Source of the DNA: JAQVHD01 sp035369485
GTDB lineage: Bacteria > Patescibacteriota > Minisyncoccia > UBA6257 > JAAZHW01
Length of the DNA stretch: 41,821 nucleotides
Assembly: GCA_035369485.1 (NCBI GenBank)
Contig: DAOSMC010000003.1
Coordinates: 1-41,821, forward strand
Direction: 5' to 3'
The position numbers and the translations under genes are program-made. The notes under the pieces are model-generated. The model was not told the DNA's origin. It searched no databases and saw nothing but the letters and a program-made list of their open reading frames with translations. How positions within the stretch are numbered: the stretch's first letter is position 1; every line of letters begins with the position of its first letter. Shown here piece after piece: positions 24,581 to 33,063 of this stretch.

Positions 24581-24740
24581 GACTCTGCTTTATAAGATTC
24601 CGGGTCAAATCGTTATACCAAGGGAAATCAACAGCATTTCAGATCGTGGTCTGGAATTGAGATTACCCACTTATGATTCCAGCCGGGATATCTTAAAAGC
24701 GGAGTCAACTAAAACCCCACTAGATCCAGTGGGTTTTTGG
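24581..24740 (+). ncRNA. Unidentified structured small RNA
   Basis: No protein frame fits here, yet the strand folds well. GACTCTGCTTT and TAAGAT (24581-24598) pair with ATCTTA and AAAGCGGAGTC (24690-24706), a stem of about 17 bp with one bulged A, extended by CCGG/CCGG (24600-24603 with 24683-24686). Inside, CTGGAAT/ATTCCAG (24651-24657 with 24676-24682) closes a second hairpin whose loop contains ACCCAC, which could pair with GGGT (24602-24605) or GTGG (24646-24649). A terminator follows at once. There is no downstream gene on this strand, so a riboswitch is unlikely. The long closing stem with a large interior region recalls 6S RNA, but I see no decisive 6S signature. Confidence 0.6.
24711..24736. 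terminator. Bidirectional terminator between small RNA and ndk
   Basis: The arms CCCACT and AGTGGG with a six-base loop are flanked by AAAA on the left and TTTTT on the right. This gives an intrinsic terminator for the plus-strand RNA, and in reverse (with TTTTAG following) for ndk. Confidence 0.8.
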
Positions 24741-24741
24741 T

Positions 24742-25332
24742 TTAAAACATTATATCCTCTTCCGCTCTTTTGTATTCACATAGTTCTTCGGGTGCAAACC
24801 AAAAAGATATTTCATGTTCAGCTTCTTCGGTTGTTTCAGAGGCGTGGATTAAATTATGAATCGCTCTCTTTCCCCGATTAGCTAAAATAGAAGAGTCAAC
24901 TGAAAAATCACCGCGAATAGTGCCCATTTCCGCTAAGGCCGGAGTACTATTACCCACCATTTTTCTTACCATATCCACGGCATGAATACCTTGTACAATC
25001 ATTTTTACCATTGGGCCAGAAGTCATGTAATCCATCAACCACCCACGAACTATTTTTCCTATTTCCATTGGATCATCTGTTCCTACTTCTTCTTTAGTGT
25101 CATAACCGTACTTTTCATAAGTGGCCAATGTTTTTTCTCCCAATCTTTTAATCCACGCGTCATTTTTAGGATAATGTTCGTCTATTTGATCTTTTGTTGC
25201 CCATATCATTTTCATCCCCACAATTTTTAATCCTCGCTGTTCAATTCGAGAAACAATTTCTCCAACCAATCCCCTTTTTACTCCATCGGGTTTAATCAAA
25301 ACAAATGTTTTTTCTTCTTGAGGATTCTTCAT
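24742..25332 (-). CDS. ndk: Nucleoside diphosphate kinase, long form
   Basis: Transfers the terminal phosphate of ATP to NDPs. At 196 residues it is about 50 longer than standard NDKs. KTFVLIKPDGVKRGLVGEI and MGTIRGDFSVD are classic, and the phosphorylated His is His163 in AIHNLIHASET. The extra length is an insertion (about residues 55-105) replacing the short loop after EHY. It contains NDAWIKRLGEKTLATYEKYG and a segment rich in acidic residues; similar long NDKs occur in CPR and archaea (family knowledge). It lies five bases after the PilM-PilN gene and is the last gene of the pilus operon. Confidence 0.93.
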   Translation of the reverse strand: MKNPQEEKTFVLIKPDGVKRGLVGEIVSRIEQRGLKIVGMKMIWATKDQIDEHYPKNDAWIKRLGEKTLATYEKYGYDTKEEVGTDDPMEIGKIVRGWLMDYMTSGPMVKMIVQGIHAVDMVRKMVGNSTPALAEMGTIRGDFSVDSSILANRGKRAIHNLIHASETTEEAEHEISFWFAPEELCEYKRAEEDIMF

Positions 25333-25337
25333 ATGAT

Positions 25338-26873
25338 TTATAATTTTATTTTCCCCTTTAAATTAAATTCGACTTTATTTTTTTGTTGAATGATCGATTG
25401 TAAGGGTATGTCTAAATCTGTAAAATAACCGCTTTCTAAAAGCGCATCCCGGAACTTAATCATTTCTGATTGAGAAGTTGTCCACCCATTAAAAGAAAAA
25501 TTGTTTTCGGCACCGGGAATAATCAAGCTTTTAAAATGAATATTTTCGGCTGCTTGTTGCCACGCTTCAAAAACAGGCGCCCAATCTTTAACAAACTTTT
25601 TTGCCTCTATTGCTTGGGCAATATTTGCATTAAATTCTTTCGATTGTTGAGAAAGTTTTTCTAGTTGTGCTCTATCAAATTGGATAGAAAGTAGCTCCTT
25701 GTCCTTCATCACGTTGGTTTTGCTATAGGATAAAAAAATGTTTAAACCAATAGAAATAAGCAGTAAAACCACCCCTACTTCCACAATAATTTTTAGCCAC
25801 AGTCCAAGAAAATTGGTTGTTCGACTACGCCGATATTCTTCTTCGGTTCCAACCGCCATTAAACTCACGCCAACATCATCAACGCGAGGAATTAAACCAC
25901 GTAAAGCAGCGCCAGTCGCAAAGTAATAACCCGGCGTAATATCTTTTATTTTCGAAATAGGATTTTCAACATTTAAATTATATCTATCTCGAATCAAATT
26001 ACTCAAATCATCAAAATGAAGCGGGGTAACTAAAATAACTTTTTCAATAGATTCTTGAAATCGTGTAAAATAAAAAGTAATAACTTTTTGCAAATTATCA
26101 TCAAAAATTTTAATAAAATTTTCTTTACTTATAATTCCTTTCTGTAATTCTGACGAATCAAGACCTAAAACATTAAAAGCGTCCTGCCATGTTTGAAAGA
26201 AGTTAAACTCTAAACTATTTTTACTACCCAAAATAAATTCTAAACCATTAGCTGAAATATAAATACCAAGATAATTTTTTTCTAAATTATCAAAAATATT
26301 ATAATGAGAAAAAAATCTTAACAAACTCAAACCATTAAATTCTACGGCTAATGGCATAATCCCAACCTCGTCAAGAACTTTTACATACGCATCCACAATG
26401 GTTTTTTCGGCAAAGACAGAAAAAACTCTTAACTTAAAAGAGTCACTTTTGATGGGTTTATCTATTAATTCCCAATCAGAATATACTCGATCAAAGGGAA
26501 TGGGCGAAAGCATTCGTGTATTAAGCTCAACTGCAGATAAAATAGAGTTACGATCTACTGTCGGTAAATCAAATATTTTATAATAAACTATATTACTTTC
26601 TAACGATAAAATCGTATAAAGATTTTTTATTTTTTTAAGAGCGGGCTGACGGCGTAAATTTAATAAAACCTCTTTTAATGCTTCCGGTTTTTTCAGCTCG
26701 CCCTTTATTACCGTTCCCGGCTCAAGATCTGATTCAAAACTTAAAATAATTTTATCAGTTTTATAAGGATCAAATAATAAAAAATGAAGGGCGGTATCAG
26801 TAATTTCTAAACCGCCGATATATTCTTTGGCAATAAGATGTTTATGAATTTTGGAAGGTGGAGAAATTTTCAT
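25338..26873 (-). CDS. PilM-PilN fusion, type IV pilus assembly platform
   Basis: A 511-residue protein. Residues 1-340 resemble PilM, an actin-like ATPase-fold cytoplasmic protein: EYIGGLEITDTALHFLLFD at the start, LPTVDRNSILSAVELNTRM (104-122), VEFNGLSLLRFF, and YYFATGAALRG near 317. After a short linker, one membrane segment (about 362-383) and a coiled-coil plus extracytoplasmic domain (385-511) match PilN. In most bacteria PilM and PilN are separate and joined by the PilN cytoplasmic tail (INLLP motif); here they are one chain. It follows the minor pilin by 26 bases in the pil operon. Confidence 0.8.
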   Translation of the reverse strand: MKISPPSKIHKHLIAKEYIGGLEITDTALHFLLFDPYKTDKIILSFESDLEPGTVIKGELKKPEALKEVLLNLRRQPALKKIKNLYTILSLESNIVYYKIFDLPTVDRNSILSAVELNTRMLSPIPFDRVYSDWELIDKPIKSDSFKLRVFSVFAEKTIVDAYVKVLDEVGIMPLAVEFNGLSLLRFFSHYNIFDNLEKNYLGIYISANGLEFILGSKNSLEFNFFQTWQDAFNVLGLDSSELQKGIISKENFIKIFDDNLQKVITFYFTRFQESIEKVILVTPLHFDDLSNLIRDRYNLNVENPISKIKDITPGYYFATGAALRGLIPRVDDVGVSLMAVGTEEEYRRSRTTNFLGLWLKIIVEVGVVLLLISIGLNIFLSYSKTNVMKDKELLSIQFDRAQLEKLSQQSKEFNANIAQAIEAKKFVKDWAPVFEAWQQAAENIHFKSLIIPGAENNFSFNGWTTSQSEMIKFRDALLESGYFTDLDIPLQSIIQQKNKVEFNLKGKIKL

Positions 26874-26899
26874 ATTACTTCTTATTATTAAATCGCGAA

Positions 26900-27307
26900 T
26901 TAAATTTCTTGTAAAGAGAAAAGCGCTGCTTCTCCTGTTTCTGCATCAATACTAATGACTGCCTGCAGCTTTCTCTGACGATTTAAAACAGTGCCGGTAG
27001 AAACAATCGTGGCAATGCCTATTTCATTAGTGACAACAACGTTTACATTGGATTTTCCTACTGTTAAATTATAACCCGGAGATGAATAATCTTTATTCCG
27101 AATAATTTTTAAAAAAGCATCATTAACGCCCGAACGAGCACCATAAAAAGCCTCTTGCGATAAACGAGCTCCATAACTAGCTGAATTTGTTAAATACATA
27201 ACAAAACTCAAGGCCACTCCCACTTCAGCCACAATAATTCCTGCAATTAAAACTACTGGCAGCAAAGAAAATCCTTTTCTTTTTTGAAACTCAAAAAATT
27301 TCTTCAT
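26900..27307 (-). CDS. PilX-like minor pilin
   Basis: A 135-residue protein with a class III leader: MKKFFEFQKRKG then FSLLPVVLIAGIIVAEVGVA as the hydrophobic helix. The position-5 Glu of mature pilins is Pro here (FSLLP), so it is an atypical prepilin; minor pilin K/X proteins may also lack Glu5. After the helix comes the SQEAFYGARSGVNDAFLKI segment typical of PilX-type N-terminal regions, then a beta-rich domain. Its ATG overlaps the stop of the preceding pilin gene by one base. Confidence 0.75.
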   Translation of the reverse strand: MKKFFEFQKRKGFSLLPVVLIAGIIVAEVGVALSFVMYLTNSASYGARLSQEAFYGARSGVNDAFLKIIRNKDYSSPGYNLTVGKSNVNVVVTNEIGIATIVSTGTVLNRQRKLQAVISIDAETGEAALFSLQEI

Positions 27308-28308
27308 TAGGGTGAGTAAGTAATTATGACCTTTGAAACAACCGGCACTGCTCCTCCTGGTTCTGGGTATAAATAAACAATATAGCGAAAATAGCGCTGA
27401 TTGTTATGATTATTTAATGTAATAGACGCAATTTGATCCATTCCAGCCTCATAATAACTTGAAGTTGTGCCATCCGGACCAATAAAATTCCAGGTGGCGG
27501 GAGTACTAGTATTGCTTGTTGCTAATTGAAATCGAACGTGAGCTCCAGTTGGCAAAGCACCCTTCCACCGAATTCCATTAAAAGCAACTCCTTCGGCAAA
27601 TGTCGTATCAAAGACGGGGGAAGTTAAAAAGCCATCTGTAGATGTTGACAGAGTGATCGTGCCATTAATAATTGAAATTGGTCCATTGGTTGAGGCATAA
27701 TAACCGGCTGATTTAACAAAAACTCCACTGCTAATTCGTCCGACATCCCAGTTATAATCTGCAAAATAGTTAGAGGTAACCCTAGTTCGATACTCCGACA
27801 TGACTACTGAATTATTAGGAGGCCAGTTGACAACAATGGTTATCTTTTGGGTTGATGGATCTTCGGTGCCACCTGTAGTTGTAATATTTCCTGATGAATC
27901 TCGATTAACGTTTTCTACATAAAAATAATAAGTATAATCAACTCCTTCTACGATTTTTAATTTTTCTCCGCTTACGATCTGCCAACTACCATCTACATAA
28001 TCAGGGTAAAAATGATTATCACTCCCTTTGCTGCCCGGACAAATTCCATTGGGTAAACAATAAAATGAAACCCAACTACTTTCCGAAATTGCCTTTATTC
28101 CTTCCATGGCATCCTGAATAAGTCCTACGGCCACGGTCGTTTCTCTTACTTTATTACCTGTTATTACCGAAGTTCCAATAGTGGCGGCAATACCACCAAT
28201 AATAATACCCGCTAGCATTACGGCTACTAAAATTTCTGCTAATACCTGCCCTCTTTCAGGCCAATAAAATTCTTTTTTCACATCATCTTTAGTAATCCAA
28301 GACTTCAT
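27307..28308 (-). CDS. PilV-like minor pilin with beta-rich C-terminal domain
   Basis: A 333-residue prepilin-like protein. A 20-residue charged leader ends in ERG, followed by QVLAEILVAVMLAGIIIGGI with Glu at mature position 5. The rest (60-333) is extracellular and beta-rich, with a Thr/Ser/Gly-rich composition and a C-terminal region (about 210-330) that reads like an adhesive or lectin-like beta sandwich (WKGALPTGAHVRFQLATSN, WNFIGPDGT). Two Cys (YCLPNGICPG) may form a disulfide. It could be a tip or adhesion pilin; that is inference. A possible internal promoter precedes it. Confidence 0.75.
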   Translation of the reverse strand: MKSWITKDDVKKEFYWPERGQVLAEILVAVMLAGIIIGGIAATIGTSVITGNKVRETTVAVGLIQDAMEGIKAISESSWVSFYCLPNGICPGSKGSDNHFYPDYVDGSWQIVSGEKLKIVEGVDYTYYFYVENVNRDSSGNITTTGGTEDPSTQKITIVVNWPPNNSVVMSEYRTRVTSNYFADYNWDVGRISSGVFVKSAGYYASTNGPISIINGTITLSTSTDGFLTSPVFDTTFAEGVAFNGIRWKGALPTGAHVRFQLATSNTSTPATWNFIGPDGTTSSYYEAGMDQIASITLNNHNNQRYFRYIVYLYPEPGGAVPVVSKVIITYSP

Positions 28309-28316
28309 TACTTCTT

Positions 28317-28345
28317 ATTATAACAAAAACAAAATAAATTAGTAA
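28317..28345 (-). promoter_or_regulatory. Possible internal promoter before the PilV-like gene
   Basis: Minus strand perfect -10 TATAAT (28317-28322), eight bases from the ATG at 28308. A weak -35 TTACTA (28340-28345) lies at 17 bases. It could give a leaderless transcript for the minor pilin/PilMN half of the operon. Confidence 0.4.
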
Positions 28346-28827
28346 TTGATTTGACCTATTCTATTTACTTCAATGGTGCTTGAATATTTAGGCTCAATAA
28401 CAGAGCGTATAACAACAGTAAAAGTGGCACTATTGCTCAAATTGCCAGTGGATCTCAAAAAAACAATATCGCTACTTGAATTAACCGGTGGAACTACAAA
28501 TTCCACTTGTTTTGATAAAAAATGCGTGTCTACAATAGCACTAGTACTAAAAGTTAATCCTCTAAAAAGATTATAGTAATCGCTATCGCTTGCGACATTT
28601 ACAAAATGGACGCCCCACGACGAATCGTCTTGACCAGCCAAAGCACGATTCCGTGCTTCACGTAAATACGCTACCATTTGTTCTGCTTCAAGATCAACAC
28701 TCAATTCTTCTCGGTGACCCGATAAATTAGCAAAACTTATCACCGCAATCATTGCAATAATCACCAATGAAATAATTAATTCAATAAGGGTGAATCCTCT
28801 GCTATTGTTTGAGAATAATAATTTCAT
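28339..28827 (-). CDS. GspH/FimT-type pseudopilin
   Basis: A 162-residue pseudopilin. Leader MKLLFSNNSRG, then FTLIELIISLVIIAMIAVIS with Glu at mature position 5. The following LEAEQMVAYLREARNRALAGQ and GVHFV pattern match FimT/GspH minor pseudopilins, with a small beta domain after it. It is 6 bases downstream of pilC. Such proteins start or cap the pilus fibre. Confidence 0.85.
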   Translation of the reverse strand: MKLLFSNNSRGFTLIELIISLVIIAMIAVISFANLSGHREELSVDLEAEQMVAYLREARNRALAGQDDSSWGVHFVNVASDSDYYNLFRGLTFSTSAIVDTHFLSKQVEFVVPPVNSSSDIVFLRSTGNLSNSATFTVVIRSVIEPKYSSTIEVNRIGQINY

Positions 28828-28833
28828 AACAAA

Positions 28834-30051
28834 TTACATTCCGCCTAATTGATTAGTAAATTGATAAACAGGTAAAATAACAGCCAAAGCAATGCCGCCA
28901 ACAATAACACCAATAAACAAAAGCATTATTGGTTCAAAAATGGCTACTAAAGATTTTACTGCCGCATCAATTTCAGTATCATAAAAATCAGCCAATGTTT
29001 TTAAAACTTCGTCAGTTCGTCCCGCCTTCTCGCCAATAGAAATAAGGGTTCGAATAGTGTGGGGAAATATCTCTTCTTTTCGAAAGGCATCTCCCAGGCT
29101 AATTCCCTTGGCAACGCCTTCGTTGGCAATACGCAATAATGCTTGACGCATTTCTTCATTTCCTACTGTCGTAGCTGTAATTTCCAAGTTCTCCAAAATA
29201 GGCAAACCAGCGCGCATTAAAGTTCCAAATGTTGTGGCAAAACGCTGATAAGCCATTTTTGATAATACAGTTTTAATAACGGGTAATCGAAAAGCTATTC
29301 TTTGAAAAAATGCTCGACCCGTTAAACTCATTTTATAAAACATTACCGCCGCTACAATAAGCAATACAAGACCAATTAAAAGATAAAGACCATAATTAGA
29401 AAGGAAAAATGAAACATCAAAAATAATTTTAGTAATAGGCGGCAAGGGCATATCGCCTCCTTGAAAAAGTGTTGCCATTTTAGGAATTGCAAAGGTCACT
29501 AATAAGGCAATAATACCAATCGAAGCCACTACTAGTAAAATTGGATAAATTAATGCTGATTTAATACGCTGTTGCAAATCCCTTTGTTTTTCAAGCGTTA
29601 CACTTAATTCTTCAAAAACTGTTTCTAAGTTACCCGAAGCTTCGCCCGCTCGAATCAAGTTTGTAAAAACCGATGAAAATATTTTAGGGTATTTAGCAAA
29701 GGTGGTATAAAAAGGCTGCCCTTTTGATAAGTTCTCTCTAATTTCAATTAACAGAGAGCGCACTGCTGGTTTTTCGTAATCAGCGATTAAAATATCAATG
29801 GCTTTAAATATATCTGTTCCCACTTTTAACATTAAGGCTAAATCACGGGTCAAAAAAATTTGATCGTTAATGTTAATAGGAGAACCGAATAATCGCGTTT
29901 TTAATTTTGATTTAGTAGCAACTAGCTCTAAATTAATGGGATTAAGATCTTGAGATTTTAAGTATTCTAAAACAGCGTCTTCGTTGATAAAATCGCCTTC
30001 TCCTTCAATAATTTTTCCATCTTTAGTAGAAGCTCGATATTTAAATAACAT
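28834..30051 (-). CDS. pilC: Type IV pilus inner-membrane platform protein PilC/GspF
   Basis: A 405-residue T2SF-family protein that links the assembly ATPase to the pilus. Two cytoplasmic domains (about 65-190 and 265-390) each contain the family motif (LMLKVGTDIFKAIDIL, LMRAGLPILENLEI). Three membrane segments lie at about 168-190, 220-240 and 375-395. The N-terminus FKYRASTKDGKIIEGEGDF is typical, and GEASGNLETVFEELSV and GEKAGRTDEVLKTLADFY are the paired signature sequences. It starts 15 bases after pilB ends. Confidence 0.94.
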   Translation of the reverse strand: MLFKYRASTKDGKIIEGEGDFINEDAVLEYLKSQDLNPINLELVATKSKLKTRLFGSPININDQIFLTRDLALMLKVGTDIFKAIDILIADYEKPAVRSLLIEIRENLSKGQPFYTTFAKYPKIFSSVFTNLIRAGEASGNLETVFEELSVTLEKQRDLQQRIKSALIYPILLVVASIGIIALLVTFAIPKMATLFQGGDMPLPPITKIIFDVSFFLSNYGLYLLIGLVLLIVAAVMFYKMSLTGRAFFQRIAFRLPVIKTVLSKMAYQRFATTFGTLMRAGLPILENLEITATTVGNEEMRQALLRIANEGVAKGISLGDAFRKEEIFPHTIRTLISIGEKAGRTDEVLKTLADFYDTEIDAAVKSLVAIFEPIMLLFIGVIVGGIALAVILPVYQFTNQLGGM

Positions 30052-30066
30052 ATCTTTTATTGTAAC

Positions 30067-31776
30067 TTATTCTCGAATAACTCTCAACACTTCTTCAATA
30101 GTAGTTATTCCTAGTTGCGCTTTGCGGATGCCATCTTCAAGCATTGTTATCATTCCTTTTTGTTTGGCTAGATTTTTTAAAACATCTAAAGAAAAATCGG
30201 GCTTGTTAACTAACCTTCTTAAATCTTCATCTAAATTCAATACTTCAAAAATACCCACCTGACCACGATAACCGCTATAATTACAAATAGGGCAACCAGC
30301 TCCACGATATAAAATTTTAGGCACTTCGATTTCTTCTCCTCCAATATCCTTTACCTGTCTTTTGAGAGATTCGATCATTTCTGGTTCAGGATTATAAGAA
30401 ACGATGCAATCCTTACAAATGCGCCTTACCAAACGCTGGGCAATCACCGTATTCAAAACCGCTGCCACTAAAAACGCTGGAACGTTCATATCAATAAGTC
30501 GCGGCACTGCCGTTGGCGCATCATTAGTATGAAGCGAAGATAACACGAGATGACCGGTTAAAGCAGAATGAACGGCAATTTCGGCTGTTTCTTCATCGCG
30601 AATTTCACCAATCATAATGATATTAGGGTCTTGACGTAAAATTGCCCGTAATCCTGTAGCAAAGGTGATGCCAGCTTGAGGATTAATCTGAGTTTGATTT
30701 ACGTAACGAATATAATACTCTATAGGATCTTCAATGGTAACAATATTAACGTCGGGTTTATTTAACATGTTTAAAATGGAGTACAAAGTAGTTGTCTTAC
30801 CTGACCCTGTTGGACCAGTTACCAGAAGCATACCATAAGTTTTTTTAATACTATCCTCAACTATTAGAACTGTATCCTCTAGCATTCCTAATTCTCGCAA
30901 ACTCATTGGCTTGGCCGTAGCGCGCAATAAACGCATCTCTACTTTTTCACCATAGAACGTGGGCATTATTGAAACACGAATATCCATTGCTTCGCCTAGT
31001 GCCTCATAGCGCAAGCGTCCATCTTGCGGTTTTCGATGTTCATCAATTTTTAAACCTGCCAAAATTTTAATTCTAGCCACAATTGCCGGCTGTACCTCTT
31101 TGGGGATGCGCAACATTTCATGAAGCACACCATCAATGCGGAATCGAATTAGAACAACGTCTTCTAAGACTTCGATGTGAATATCAGAAGCATTTAAAGA
31201 AATGGCATAGGCCAAAATAGCATCAACGATATTCACAATAGGGATTTCCTCGGCTACTTCTTTTTCTCCCATCATTTTTAACCGCGCGGTCTCTTTCAAA
31301 TTGTCTTCAATAACTTTCTTAAAATCTTCTACTACTTCCTTTCCATAAAGTGAATACACATAATTTAAATCTTTGGCAGTGGTTAAAAAAACTTTGAGTG
31401 GCGCATTGACATATTTTTGAACAAAATTAATTGTTTCTAAATCACCCGGATCTTCCATCGCTAAATAAACAAACCCTTTATCGTCTTTATCAAAAACAGC
31501 TACACGCCGAAGACGAGCAGTTTCTTCTGGTAAAAGTGAAAGAATCGATTTTTTGATTAAACGGCCGCGTAATTTAATAAACGGCGTTTTAAAATAATCA
31601 GAATAAAATTGATAAACATAATCTTCGGAAATAAAACCACGAGAAATAAGAATGTCTACGAGGTCTTGACCGGTGCGTTGAGCATCTTCTTGTGCCAATT
31701 GAAAAGACTCAAGAGAAACTAATCCCGTATCAACTAAAAACTCCTTGAGCTTGTCTATTGGTAAACGTAGAGGCAT
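30067..31776 (-). CDS. pilB: Type IV pilus assembly ATPase PilB/GspE
   Basis: A hexameric ATPase that powers pilus extension. The 569-residue protein has an N-terminal MshEN-type domain (about 1-150), then the ATPase core. Walker A is GPTGSGKT (321-328), the Asp box is IVTIEDPIEY, Walker B is IIMIGEIRDEETAEIA (386-401) and the His box is GHLVLSSLHTND. A tetracysteine zinc site is Cys454, Cys457, Cys495, Cys498. There is no PilT in the window, so retraction would need a gene elsewhere. It lies between a membrane protein and pilC. Confidence 0.96.
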   Translation of the reverse strand: MPLRLPIDKLKEFLVDTGLVSLESFQLAQEDAQRTGQDLVDILISRGFISEDYVYQFYSDYFKTPFIKLRGRLIKKSILSLLPEETARLRRVAVFDKDDKGFVYLAMEDPGDLETINFVQKYVNAPLKVFLTTAKDLNYVYSLYGKEVVEDFKKVIEDNLKETARLKMMGEKEVAEEIPIVNIVDAILAYAISLNASDIHIEVLEDVVLIRFRIDGVLHEMLRIPKEVQPAIVARIKILAGLKIDEHRKPQDGRLRYEALGEAMDIRVSIMPTFYGEKVEMRLLRATAKPMSLRELGMLEDTVLIVEDSIKKTYGMLLVTGPTGSGKTTTLYSILNMLNKPDVNIVTIEDPIEYYIRYVNQTQINPQAGITFATGLRAILRQDPNIIMIGEIRDEETAEIAVHSALTGHLVLSSLHTNDAPTAVPRLIDMNVPAFLVAAVLNTVIAQRLVRRICKDCIVSYNPEPEMIESLKRQVKDIGGEEIEVPKILYRGAGCPICNYSGYRGQVGIFEVLNLDEDLRRLVNKPDFSLDVLKNLAKQKGMITMLEDGIRKAQLGITTIEEVLRVIRE

Positions 31777-31781
31777 ATTAA

Positions 31782-32390
31782 TTAAAAACTGATTTTAATA
31801 AGAAAATCGCCAATAATTGGAAGTGTTGCATATGTTCCTTGAAATAAAAATAAAATAATGGCTAAGGGCAACCAAAGATAATAAAGCGGCAAACGTTCTC
31901 CAAAATTAATTTTTTTAAAAATCAGTCGCAAAAAATAAAGAATCAGACCAATAATAAAAATGGCAAAAATATACACTAACCACAGCGGATGCCCTACTAA
32001 CATTATAGCATAAAAAAACATCCAAGGCTCTTCTTTTTCAAAAAATCGTTCACCGGATAAACGATTAGCAATTTTGGTTAAAAAGAAAAAAAGCAATCCA
32101 ATGAGAATAGGAAAAAGAGTCGGATAAATAATACGATAATCTATGTAATGAAAAAAGAATTGATTTAATTGCTGATGAGGCGGCAACAGAAACGGCCCCA
32201 CATCAGAATTTTTAAAAACAAAATACTGATTAATAATTTTTACTACCATCTCCCCCACTTTTAAAACCAAAATCAAAATTACAGCCGGTTTGATGAATTG
32301 CTTTATTTTTTTAAAAGCGATGATCAAACCGACTGTAATAAGAAAATAGATTGCGGGTAGAAATGTAACAGTTTGACTTAAAAACAGCAT
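31782..32390 (-). CDS. Hypothetical membrane protein in pil operon (202 aa)
   Basis: A 202-residue protein with five or six hydrophobic segments (about 9-26, 33-50, 85-110, 120-155, 170-195), short charged loops and no recognisable motif. It is not a prepilin peptidase: the GxGD motif and second Asp of that family are missing. It is placed between the major pilins and pilB and ends five bases before the pilB start. AAAGAT lies six bases before its ATG. A pilus-linked role is inference from position. Confidence 0.65.
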   Translation of the reverse strand: MLFLSQTVTFLPAIYFLITVGLIIAFKKIKQFIKPAVILILVLKVGEMVVKIINQYFVFKNSDVGPFLLPPHQQLNQFFFHYIDYRIIYPTLFPILIGLLFFFLTKIANRLSGERFFEKEEPWMFFYAIMLVGHPLWLVYIFAIFIIGLILYFLRLIFKKINFGERLPLYYLWLPLAIILFLFQGTYATLPIIGDFLIKISF

Positions 32391-32427
32391 AATTAAATCT
32401 TTCTGAGAAAATATTCTATCGTTTAAA

Positions 32428-32976
32428 TTAAAAAAGCATGGCCGATCCTACTTCATAAAAATCTGCTTGATTGCCCCCGTCTTTACTTTCAACATCAGTC
32501 GTGCCAGCGCCATTACTATAGTAAGAAGACTCCATATTACAGAGTAACGTAAAAGTAGACGAAGCCGCATTGGATTTAAAGTAGTACGCGTAAGTAGTTG
32601 TATTAACGCTCGTGGTAGCATTTTTGGGGTCTAAAGGAATAGTAGAAAGAGGAGAGCCTGAAGAAATCTTCGTAAAATCAATGCTCGTCCAATTGCCACT
32701 AGGGCTTTGGGATGTGCTGCCTATAGAGCTGGTGCATGTCCCTATAGTCGGCGCGCCAACTTGACTTGCTCTACAAGAAGTATCGGTAAATAATTGCTGA
32801 TCTGTAAGATATAAATTAAGCGCGGTTCTTAAGGCGTCTAAATCAGAAATACGCTTGGTATCACGAGTTTTCTTTAACATTTCTGCTGGATTAATAGTCA
32901 CCACTACCACACTCATTAAGACTGCTAAAATGGCAATGACTACCAGAAGTTCAATTAGAGTAAATCCTTTTTTCAT
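32428..32976 (-). CDS. Type IV major-type pilin (copy A)
   Basis: A 182-residue prepilin with a very short leader (MKKG) followed by FTLIELLVVIAILAVLMSV, with Glu at mature position 5. The N-terminal 60 residues are almost the same as in the adjacent pilin (NPAEMLKK, RDTKRISDLDALRTALNLYL). The C-terminal domain is different, Ser/Thr-rich, and has three Cys (CRASQVGAPTIGTC and LLCNME). The end YEVGSAMLF matches its paralogue's YEIGSDLTLF. It lies 87 bases downstream of copy B. Confidence 0.92.
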   Translation of the reverse strand: MKKGFTLIELLVVIAILAVLMSVVVVTINPAEMLKKTRDTKRISDLDALRTALNLYLTDQQLFTDTSCRASQVGAPTIGTCTSSIGSTSQSPSGNWTSIDFTKISSGSPLSTIPLDPKNATTSVNTTTYAYYFKSNAASSTFTLLCNMESSYYSNGAGTTDVESKDGGNQADFYEVGSAMLF

Positions 32977-33063
32977 AAAATTTTAGTTATATTTGGATTA
33001 TTAATTTTAAATTTGAAATTTTGTTTACGACCTTTTATTAATTAATTTTTGCTAACTTTTTAG

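Noticed and set aside
24581..24740. Riboswitch or tmRNA/SRP/RNase P RNA
   Set aside because: No gene follows on that strand, and the conserved cores of tmRNA, SRP RNA and RNase P RNA are not seen.
31782..32390. Prepilin peptidase (PilD) for the membrane protein in the pil operon
   Set aside because: The catalytic Asp motifs (GxGD) are absent.
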